Part shown: positions 55,873 through 64,000 of the stretch, one piece after another
Position numbering within the stretch: position 1 is the stretch's first letter
Layout: each line of letters starts with the position of its first letter
NCBI GenBank assembly: GCA_001414485.1
Contig: LLEY01000039.1
Span: forward strand, 1 to 64,000
From: Calycina herbarum
Lineage: Eukaryota > Ascomycota > Leotiomycetes > Helotiales > Pezizellaceae
DNA: 64,000 nucleotides
Direction: 5' to 3'
Translations under genes and position numbers: made by a program
Notes under the pieces: model-generated
What the model saw: only the letters and a program-made list of their open reading frames with translations
The model's database searches: none
What the model was told of the DNA's origin: nothing

Positions 55873-57559
55873 ATGGAGAAATCTCACAAACTCTCAGACG
55901 TCGAGAAGGCTACCGAGGTTTCGGATAGTGACGTCCAATCGAATGTTCCTGTTCTCACTCCCATGCAGTATCGCAAACTGATATGGAAACTCGACTTGCG
56001 TCTACTGCCACCTCTTTTTGCATTATGGTTCGTTTCGCTGATCGACCGCATCAATATCGGCTCGGCAAATATCTTCGGTATCCAGAAAGACCTGAAAATG
56101 AACCCGAAAAGCAATGACTTTAATATTGCTCTCATCGTCGTTCTGGTTGGACTTATTACCTGCGAGGTCCCGAGCAATTGGTTGTTGAAAAAGACTTCCC
56201 CTTCAAAGGTTCTTGCGGCACAGAGTTTCTTGCTAGGTAGGTTCCCCGCATCCTTGTATCCCGAGAAACATTGTCTGACTCTTGACACTTGCAGCCATCT
56301 GCACGATTGGACAAGGTGTGATCACCAACTTCACAGGTCTGAAAGCGCTACGATTTTTCGTCGGTGTCTTTGAAGCTGGTTTGATACCAGGTAAGCGATC
56401 ATGAAGCCATACACAGACCTCGTTGTAACTAACCCGTGAACAGGGAGTGTCTATTTGTTGTCTCAATATTATCCCCGTTACGAGCTGCAATGGAGATTGA
56501 GTATGTTGATGGTGGGTAATGCTGTAAGCACAGCCTTCGGTGGACTTCTCGCTCTTGCTATCGCTGGCATCAAATCGAAGAATGGGTATTCCCCATGGAG
56601 ATGGATCTTCATCATTGAAGGTTGCATGACAGTTGGAGTGACCGTTCTTGTCTATCCCTTTTTGCCAGATTGGCCAACCACAACAAAGTGGCTCAGTGTT
56701 GACGAGAAAGCCGTGTTGGCGGATCGAAGTAAGCACTTCTATCCTCACCCGAACATGAGTAATGGCTAACTGAGAGTAGTCAAGCGACAGGGAATCGTGG
56801 GAAAGATGGAAGTCTTGAACTCAAAAACGATCAAGCGAATAATCTTCGATTGGAAGATCTATCTCCTGTTAGTCAACTCCTCTTGACCTTTCGCGGGAAA
56901 TGCTGACATTCTCCAGTGGTGCCGTTGCTTGTTTTACGACTGTCACCGTCTACAGCATCGCTATCTTTGCACCTACTCTCATCAAGCAATTCAACACAAC
57001 ATCAAGTGCAAGACACGTACAAGCACTGGTGATACCGATCTTCGTTGCAGCCACCGTGGGTTGTCTCGCAGCAGCATACGCCTCTGATAAACTGAAGCAT
57101 CGTGCTGGATTTGCTCTTGTTGGATACGCCCTCGTCATCATCGGTGCAGCAATCCTGATCAACCAAAAGCATGTCAGTGCAAATAGCAGGCATGGAGCTC
57201 TCTATCTCCTCGCTGTTGGGTCTTACATCTCCCTACCCATGTTATGGACGATGCTTGTCAACAACGTGAGCGGTTCATACAAGATCGGATACGCAGTCGC
57301 AATGGAGGTCGGCTTGGGGAACTTTGGGGGTATTGCCTCTGCTCTTGTTTTCCAAGGCAGGCAGGCACCACTATATACAACGGGTTACAAGACCATTTTG
57401 GGCATGAGTTGCGCTGCTGCTGGCTTGATTGTTATATACACTTTGGCTTTGTGGAATGAGAATAGGGCGAGGGACGCTGGTAAAAGAGATGCTCGACTTT
57501 CGGATCCTGATGTGGACAACCTTGGAGATGACCACCCTCACTTCAGATATGGGTATTGA
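55873..57559 (+). CDS. MFS transporter, Dal5/anion-cation symporter family
   Basis: Exons 55873-56236, 56295-56390, 56444-56728, 56780-56867 and 56917-57559 encode 491 aa, with four introns of 49-58 bp. The N-terminal cytoplasmic region leads into LRLLPPLFALWFVSLIDRIN, the TM1 signature of the ACS/allantoate permease family, followed by NIGSANIFGIQKDL. Splicing restores AICTIGQGVITNFTGLKALR and FFVGVFEAGLIPGSVYLLSQ, the motif C region, then SPWRWIFIIEG. The second half has a further set of helices (LGAVACFTTVTVYSIAIF, YKIGYAVAMEVGLGNFGGIA). Substrates in this family are small organic anions such as allantoate, nicotinate or pantothenate. The exact substrate cannot be read from sequence. Confidence 0.92.
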
Positions 57560-57862
57560 TTTTTCTGTCCTCGTGATAGGTGAGAATAGAATTGCATTCT
57601 TGCCACATTCCATAGCAGCCATACCAATAATAAATCGCTTGCAAATGATCATTCGAATGCAAGTTGTTTGCAACCCAAACAACTTGAACAAGAACAAGAA
57701 AAAGAAAAAGAGGCTGGCATGAAAACAATACTTCTCGTTTTCAATGCATCAATCACACCAAAGGAAATTCTTCAGCAGACAAAAATCTCGATTCATAATT
57801 GTGAGTTGCAGTCATACTGCGGCAGACCCCAGCAAGTTTCGTCAGGAAAATACGACTTCATG

Positions 57863-58142
57863 GGGAATCGATTATTTGGGCATCAGTTCATCGTAGCCGA
57901 AGTGCTTACACCAAGTATGCAGCCATAATTACTTGGAGGGGTACACACACCACTTTTTAACAACTTCTTAACGCAACACCCTTATTCTTTCATTATTTAA
58001 TATATTTCATTTTGAAATACTATAGATTACGATGTCTTACTCTCTTTTAAAATCACAAAGCGTTATGGTTTACAATAATAATAAGTCTATAGAAATTGCA
58101 ATAAAGACAAGTCTAAACACGACCGCAGTACAGTGTTGGCGA
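57863..58142. repeat. Dispersed repeat, copy B
   Basis: Direct-orientation homologue of the repeat at 51495-51842 with the same ordered blocks; shorter by about 70 bp. The two copies bracket the rhodopsin-domain and MFS genes. Confidence 0.65.
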
Positions 58143-58656
58143 CCATAGCCAAGTGATGCCCAAATAAGCGATTCATGCGGGGGATTTTCCCAATATGCAC
58201 CGACACGCACTATCATCACACCAACAAGAACTAACAAGCATCTCAAGCAACCTGTTTCATCCGTCTTATTTTCCGCCCAGTAACTGTGCCGTGTGGCGTA
58301 AGGTGTGGTGGGCGTGTGCAGTAGGACTTCATATACCCTCCACTCCAAAAGTACCCCAAATTTTGTCTTGGACTGCTTTGGATAGTACTAGGTGCTGGAA
58401 TAAGGTTGGAAAACCAACACGATAAGGTATTCAAGGTTCTGAGATTTACTTTTTTCCTTTCCTTCCAAGGTTGTATTGCCGGGATCCTAGATTGGCCATT
58501 CTCTGGATGATCTTTGTGTAACTACCGATACTGCAGTAGGAAATTGAACCGGAGCCGAGAATCGAGATCGGAGTCACTCAAGATATCTGGATCGAGATCT
58601 TCAGGTCCCACAACACCATCCAGTCTATCAACTCAAACCAAACAGTTCTAACGAAA
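58143..58656. other. Intergenic region, monooxygenase promoter
   Basis: No gene. Contains a tract of GATC/ATCGAGATC direct repeats near 58557-58600 just upstream of the start. Confidence 0.45.
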
Positions 58657-60066
58657 ATGGCAACACCAACGCCCAAACCGCTCCACATAGCCATCGTCGG
58701 TGGTGGAATAGGTGGTGTCGTCCTAGCAATCGCTCTCTCAAAATTCCCTCACATAACCTTCACAATCTACGAATCACGTTCCGCCTTCGGCGAAATAGGA
58801 GCCGGTCTCGGATTCGGCGCCAACTCCCATAATGCAATGAGTCTCATCTCCCCCGGAATCTGGGAAGGTTACAAAGAAATCGCATCCTTCAACGGCTGGG
58901 AAGAAAAACAAAACACTTGGTTCGACTTCTCCATCGGTGAGAAAGGCGACAATGAAGGAAAACGAATTATCGAAGTCAAAATGCCAGGGAAGATGACGCA
59001 GAGCACAGCTCATCGAGCGCATTTCCTGGAGGTTTTGGTGAAGATGCTTCCTGAAGGAAAGGCGGAGTTTAATAAGAGATTGGTGGATGTTGATCAGAAT
59101 GGAGAGAAGGTTGTTTGTAAATTTGCGGATGGAACGCAAGCTGAGGCCGATGCGGTTGTTGGTTGTGATGGTATTAGATCTGGGACGAGACCTTTTGTTT
59201 TTGATCATAAGGAGGAACTTGTGAAGCCTGTTTTTACGAAGAAAGTTGCGTATCGGGGGTTGGTTCCTATGAAGTTGGCTGAGGCGGCATTGGGGGCTGA
59301 GAAGGCGAATAATCGACAGATGTATCTTGGACATGATGGTCATGTGAGTGGTTATTTCTTTGCTTCCTGATCTGGATGAGTAGGAAATTCCAAACAAAGT
59401 GCTAATTGGCGACATAGATATTGACATTTCCCGTCGGAAATGGCGCGTTGATGAATGTGGTAGCTTTTCACAGTCATCCAAATGAATGGGAAGGAGAGTG
59501 GGTTAAAGCACTGCAAAAGGAGAATGCTCAAGGCGACTTCTCAGATGCACGCTGGGGCAAATACGTTTCCAGCATCATGGAGGTAAGCAGAAATCCAAGC
59601 ATCTACCATTTTGAATCAACTCACTCACCATCGCATCAAGCTCATCCAAAATCCCGACGCCTGGGCAATCTTTCAACACCCCCTCGTCACCACATTCCAC
59701 AAAGACCGTCTTTGTCTCCTCGGAGACGCAGCCCACGCAACAAGTCCTCACTTTGGTCAAGGTGCGGGAATGGCATTGGAAGACGCCTATGTTCTCTCGA
59801 ATCTTCTTGGAGAATGTACTTCAACCGCGGATTTAATTCCTGCGTTTGAAGCTTATGATAGTGTTCGGGTGCCACGTACGATGGGGGTAACTGCTGCAAG
59901 TCTTAAACAAGGAAAAGTGCTTGATTTGGAAGGTGATGGGATTGGTGATGATTTGGAGAAGTTGGCTGCTAATTTGAATATTGATGTGAGGTGGATTTGG
60001 GATGAGGATTTGGAGGCTCATTTGGCGAAGGCGAAGGAGAAGCTTGAGGAGGTGAGAGGGAGATGA
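58657..60066 (+). CDS. FAD-dependent monooxygenase, salicylate hydroxylase-like
   Basis: Exons 58657-59343, 59418-59582 and 59641-60066 encode 425 aa; the introns are GTGAGT...CATAG and GTAAGC...TCAAG. Class A flavin hydroxylase motifs are clear: the dinucleotide fold HIAIVGGGIGGVVLAIALSK at the N-terminus with ESR at the end of beta-2, the DG motif ADAVVGCDGIRS at about residue 167, and the GD motif LCLLGDAAHATSPHFGQGAG in the third exon. Length and layout match salicylate 1-monooxygenase relatives, which use NAD(P)H and O2 to hydroxylate aromatic acids; the true substrate is unknown. No signal or membrane segment, so cytosolic. It lies 1.1 kb downstream of the MFS gene, on the same strand. 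Confidence 0.92.
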
Positions 60067-61152
60067 TGGTATGTCGGTAAAGAAATTGAAGTGATTTTTT
60101 GAGACCCCAGTTGTTAGTTATTAAGGGTTTTTAAGCCCAACTCACCCTTGACATTTTGAGCTTTTCGTGGGTCATCTATGAATTTCACCAAAGTAATAAT
60201 TGCAGCTATTTGTAGGTTACCTACTGATACCTACGTCTTGTAGAAAAGAGTTGTGGGCAAGTCGTGCTATTTGTAGCTTATCTATGAATAGCCTTTCTTT
60301 CCTCTTTTCTTTTTTTAAAAGGTTAAGGAGCATTTATACTGTTGTCGGCTTGAAGACGAGCTGTAGTGTTTGATCTGGTATACTTTACTCACTAACTATG
60401 GAATTGACCAATTATGTTACCACTTTAACCTATTACACAATGAACCTGGTAATTTTAACTATTGAACTAAATTGTTTGAGAAAATTTAGATTAATCAAAT
60501 TAATTAGTTCTAAATTTTTAAAAAGGAGAGAGTACTTGTTAGATACTTAGTATACCTAAATACAATTCATTCAAACTTGTTGCGTAAGAAAATTTCAAAT
60601 AAGAGGATTATTTAATAGAACTTAAGGCTTTGTCATTGTTTTATAGCGAAATCTAGTGTATGTCTAGACAGAATTCGTCAGTTCTATAATTGGCAAATAA
60701 GGCATACCTATATCAACGTCCAGTAGATCTAAATTTCCTGTTGCATTTCAGAGAAAAATATTATATGAACATGTTTACGAACGTCTTTTTCTTTTTTTTG
60801 GATGACGATGGTCCTTCTCCCGCAGTGCCCGCACTGTTTCGATCGAGTTGATACATGACCTCGAGTGAATTTATTTCAAAGGAATAGTTGGGAGGTATAC
60901 AAAAGAGAGGGCAACATAATTACTTGTCTTACAAGATGCCATGCATATGATCCATAGAGAACTGGTCTGAGGGGGGACTTGCTGAACTTAGTCTTTGATA
61001 AGCAAGATTGAATCACTTCAATGGAAATCAAGAGCATTTTGGAGAGCGTCGACTTCATTCTTTATCATTCTTTCGGCCCTTCTTCCCATCTCAGATTAAT
61101 CTTCTCAAACCAGCCAATCAACAAAGCAGAAGTTGTTTCCCGAATCTCGTCA
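60067..61152. other. Intergenic, AT-rich in the middle
   Basis: No gene. 60370-60780 is AT-rich with stops in all frames; the rest is ordinary spacer and 3' flank. Confidence 0.55.
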
Positions 61153-61383
61153 TCACCCCCATCCTGCCACAGCACAAGCACCTCGACAGGCCAAATAAGA
61201 AAAATGGCAAACCATAATAGTAGGGTATGCTAGGAAATTAAGGGCAACCTCTTCCCAGGTATACCCAGCTGCCGAATAGCATGAGGATACTACATTGGTG
61301 CACCCCTCTGGACATGAGGCCTCGACAGTGGCGAGTGATGCCAGAGTAGCCAATGAGGCAAGGATTAGGGTCGAATTGTGCAT
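61153..61383 (-). CDS. Small secreted six-cysteine protein (zygote-specific-like)
   Basis: A single exon of 76 aa. MHNSTLILASLATLASLATV with ...EA forms a signal peptide with cleavage likely before SCPEGC. The mature part has six cysteines in the pattern C-x3-C-x6-C ... C-x6-C-x3-C (CPEGC, SSCYSAAGYTW, VCHFSYLACRGAC). The motif CY.AAG(Y/F)TW is shared with the neighbouring copy at 61883-62131 and recalls the small fungal proteins often labelled zygote-specific class V copy B. Function unknown; probably extracellular. Confidence 0.7.
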   Translation of the reverse strand: MHNSTLILASLATLASLATVEASCPEGCTNVVSSCYSAAGYTWEEVALNFLAYPTIMVCHFSYLACRGACAVAGWG

Positions 61384-61882
61384 TTTGGGGAAAGGTCAAG
61401 TTTGTTCGTGGCTTTTCTGTATGAATATGAATGTGTTGCTTGTGGCTGCTTCCAAAAGTTTGGAGATAGAAGTGGAAAACAGGTCCGGGAATATTTGTAT
61501 GGTAACTTTTGAACGTTTGGGTTTCGAAACAGCATGTGGTGGAATGTACTTGTGTCTTCTTTGCTCTTCGATACAATTGATATGTCTCAACTTCTCACAA
61601 CTAGCTTAAATTCGTCGACAAAGCATATTTTTAAGAAGTGGACACAGGTTTGGCACAACATTTTTCTAGAAACGAGGAGAAAGGTAGTACTCGAGGACAG
61701 AAGATCTTTGACATTTCAAAACCACTATTTCCAGAATATTCTCAGCTTTTGATTCCCGAGAAACCAAGTGTCTCACCCGACGAACCGGAGACCCAGCCTC
61801 CTCACCCAACAAACCCAAATATCTCCACCATACCTTATCATCTTAAAACCAACACCAGTATCCCATAACCTCAGTACCCCAT
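61384..61882. other. Spacer between the two six-cysteine genes
   Basis: Promoter of the 61153-61383 gene; no additional copy of the family was found here. Confidence 0.5.
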
Positions 61883-62131
61883 TCAAGGGGTAGGTGTCAA
61901 CAAAACCGCAGCACAAGTAGCTTGACAAGTTGCATATGCCGTGTTGCATGCGATGATCGAAGCGGGTGCTGTAGCTCCCAAAGTCGCTCCCCAAGTAAAC
62001 CCAGCTGCTCCATAACATGCCATCACGACCGTAGCGCATCCGCCTTGGCATATACCGTAACCGATCGGGCCCGCCACTACAGGAGTTGTGACTACGGCAA
62101 AGAGGGCGAGGAGTGGGGCTGAGAGTTACAT
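61883..62131 (-). pseudogene. Paralogue of the six-cysteine secreted protein, stop at codon 2
   Basis: The frame opens ATG TAA (62131-62126) and then continues without interruption for 80 codons: LSAPLLALFAVVTTPVVAGP is a complete signal peptide, followed by IGYGICQGGCATVVMACYGA, AGFTWGATLGATAP and IACNTAYATCQATCAA. It has the same six-cysteine spacing as 61153-61383. The TAA at codon 2 could come from CAA by one transition. Alternatively a short upstream intron (GTAACA...CTCAG) could bypass it, which would make the gene active. I favour a recent pseudogene. Confidence 0.65.
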
Positions 62132-63118
62132 TTTCGGGTGGTGTAACACTGTTACTCTAGTGTCTTCGCTGGCAAGTCCTCAGTTACTTTTGTCTCTGTG
62201 ATTTAGGCGAGCTGGTACCTTTCTTGTAAACTTTTTGTTTCCGCTGTGGTCTTTCGACTGCTTCCCAGAAGTTTAATTGTGAAGGAAAAGGAACAGTAAA
62301 GCGGGGTGCTCGGAATTCAAATAGCTATCGTTGAGCGGTTGAGTTACACAACATAAGTTTTATGTGGTGAAACGACAAATGAACTTACTGTTCGCTGTAT
62401 CCTCTACATTTTGATTGAACTGATAAGCTTGCATGAAACGAACTGGAATTATGGTCAGCTTAGATTGGTAGAAGTCTTAATTCGCGATAGTTTTCGTCGA
62501 GTTTGACAGCTTTGTTAAAAGTTTCAGAAGTGTTATTCTATCAGAGGCATCTTTCCCATTCTAGAAATCATGGGCCAGGAAGTACTATTCATCAAACCAC
62601 GTCAACTCGCATTGTGCAAACTTACTGGAATCAAATGAGGTAAGAGGTCGAACATATTTCCTGTGATTATCAACAAAAACGTGACCGAGCCTTCTTTATT
62701 TCACGTGATAATACCCGAAACGTGACAGCGTAAACATTCCATCTCAAAAATGTCAAAAATATAAAACTACTTAAGATTGAAGCGTATTTTCTGTCCGCTG
62801 ATTGGTCGAATCCTACGAGCGATGAATATACTCAGCACCTCCCTTTCTTATCGTGACCTCTTGTGGATTCATCTCATTCCACTTGCACGGCACAGCAAAC
62901 TCGAAACACTCGAAGCAGCTGAACTAGGGCGCTTCGGCGGCCTCGGATAGACAGGCTTCAATTACTTCCCGATTTTGGGGAATTTTGAAATCGCGTCTTG
63001 ACGCCCATATAAGTTTCGTGTCAGCCTCAATTGTGTTCACTCATATTCGCTTATCTGTCAAATTCTCAACCAAGCTCACGATTTAACAATTGTCTTTACG
63101 AAAGTTCGACATAAAACA
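62132..63118. other. Intergenic region
   Basis: No gene. A CACGTGA box is at about 62702. A 19-bp sequence at 62948-62966 also occurs at 6661-6679. The last 150 bp are the promoter and 5' UTR of the acetyltransferase-like gene. Confidence 0.5.
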
Positions 63119-64000
63119 ATGGAGGAAGACCCACCCCTGAGGCCAACCGGTTTGATCTAAAATCTCAACAACACGATGATTTATCCTAACAAAACAACAG
63201 GCCTAATGGAGCGATGGAATATAAGTCGTACTTACGTAAAATTCTACAACAAAGTCCAAGTGGCAGCAACCTACACCGCGCCTCTCTCTCTCCTCGCCAC
63301 CCCTTCCAAAGATGGCTTCAAAGCCTTGATCTATTCCGCCCTCTCAGAAACGCTCCAAAAACATCCAATTATGAGCGTTGCGATTGAGGATGAAGGAAGC
63401 AAAGAACCCAAATGGAAAAGAGTGGAGAAAATCGATTTAGAGGAATTGGTTACAATTATCGACCAAGATCCTCGCTCGAACTCCGATTCTTGGATTTTGG
63501 AGGGCCATGGGGAGTTTTTGGATAGGGTTGATGAAGTACCTCTGTGGAGGGTTCGGGTTGCTGTTCTTCCATCCGATCTTGTCGGTCAATCGAACGGGAC
63601 ATTTTCTTTCACAGTAGCATTCTACTTCCACCACGCAATCGGAGACGGAATCTCAGGCGGCGCGTTCCACCTCACCTTCCTCTCAGCCCTAAACAACATC
63701 CTCTCCAATCCCACCTCCCTATCATTGGACTCAATAATCCCAGTGCCCAAATTACCCCTCATACCAACCCTAGAAATGGGAACACCACTAGGCTTCACAT
63801 TCTGGTTCGTCCTCAAACAAATCATCAAGACCTTCCTCTGGTCACCCGTCGACTCGAAGAAGTGGGCAGGACCAAATATCAAGAATCCTCCTACACTACC
63901 TGCTATCGGGGATCAGAAGAGTTTCGATATCAAACCGGAGACGCTTAAGAAACTGGTTAAGAAATGCAGGGATGAGCAGACGACGATTACGGCATTGGTC
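63119..64000 (+). CDS. Alcohol acetyltransferase-like protein, 3' truncated by window
   Basis: Exon 1 63119-63149 gives MEEDPPLRPT; a 51-bp intron follows (GTTTGA donor, TCCTAAC branch, AACAG acceptor); exon 2 runs from 63201 to the window end, still open. The N-terminus RPTGLMERWNISRTYVKFYN with VQVAATY is typical of the fungal AATase family, and the acyltransferase catalytic motif H-H-x3-D-G is present as FYFHHAIGDGISGGAFH at about residue 155. Such enzymes transfer acetyl or other acyl groups from CoA to alcohols or other hydroxyl or amine acceptors and often sit in metabolite clusters. The donor is not the GTRNGT consensus, but branch, acceptor and phase all fit. About 277 residues are visible. 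Confidence 0.83.

Noticed and set aside
51495..58142. Interpretation of the two direct repeats as LTRs of a retrotransposon
   Set aside because: No gag, protease, reverse transcriptase or integrase between them; ordinary intron-containing fungal genes instead.
58774..59481. A 235-codon open frame on the minus strand
   Set aside because: Antisense shadow of the FAD monooxygenase, whose motifs and splice signals are clear on the plus strand.
61773..62051. A 92-codon minus-strand frame overlapping the second six-cysteine gene
   Set aside because: A different register from the cysteine-conserving frame, with no signal peptide or family match.

Overview
This window is nuclear DNA of a filamentous ascomycete. 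The evidence is many short introns (about 45-110 bp, mostly GTRNGT...YAG), Pezizomycotina-type gene content (2EXR, F-box, rhodopsin-domain and six-cysteine secreted proteins) and transposon relics carrying C-to-T / G-to-A nonsense changes of the kind left by repeat-induced point mutation (RIP). A leotiomycete is my guess from overall flavour only. All exon boundaries were worked out by hand from splice signals and reading-frame continuity. Total coding lengths came out as whole codons in every multi-exon model given as intact and complete at both ends.

Layout. (1) 1-6.1 kb: a RIP-decayed Tc1/mariner element, AT-rich filler, a two-exon 2EXR gene, a broken SNF2-helicase fragment and three adjacent tandem arrays (66-, 18- and 19-bp periods). 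(2) 7.3-12.2 kb: an unknown coiled-coil protein and an F-box protein. (3) 12.2-16.0 kb: no solid gene, but relics of a leucine-rich repeat family. (4) 16.0-25.2 kb: a compact housekeeping island with a mitochondrial BolA protein, an ACSF3-type malonyl-CoA synthetase, eIF4E, a Sym1/Mpv17 channel, a TRAX homologue and the PIG-M GPI mannosyltransferase. (5) 25.2-32.6 kb: an accessory region with more leucine-rich copies, two small cysteine-containing frames, a 479-bp MITE and a RIP-decayed pogo/Fot1-type transposon. (6) 33.1-47.2 kb: two very large divergent genes, a TPP1/Tpz1-like shelterin candidate and the FAB1 PI3P 5-kinase. (7) 47.7-51.3 kb: three decayed coiled-coil or membrane-type genes. 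(8) 51.5-64 kb: an accessory block with a seven-exon rhodopsin-domain membrane protein, a Dal5-type MFS transporter, an FAD monooxygenase, a pair of six-cysteine secreted proteins (one broken) and the start of an alcohol-acetyltransferase-like gene. Two copies of one dispersed repeat bracket the rhodopsin-domain/MFS segment.

The most unusual signal is the leucine-rich family: at least eleven diverged copies of a roughly 100-bp segment on both strands, on either side of the housekeeping island. All conserve the same Leu/Val/Phe-rich frame, and one copy is an intact 51-codon ORF. I do not recognise it as any known family.

In the accessory block, a flavin hydroxylase, an anion-type MFS permease and an acyltransferase within 8 kb could serve a shared catabolic or secondary-metabolite role, but no backbone synthase is visible, so this is only a hypothesis.
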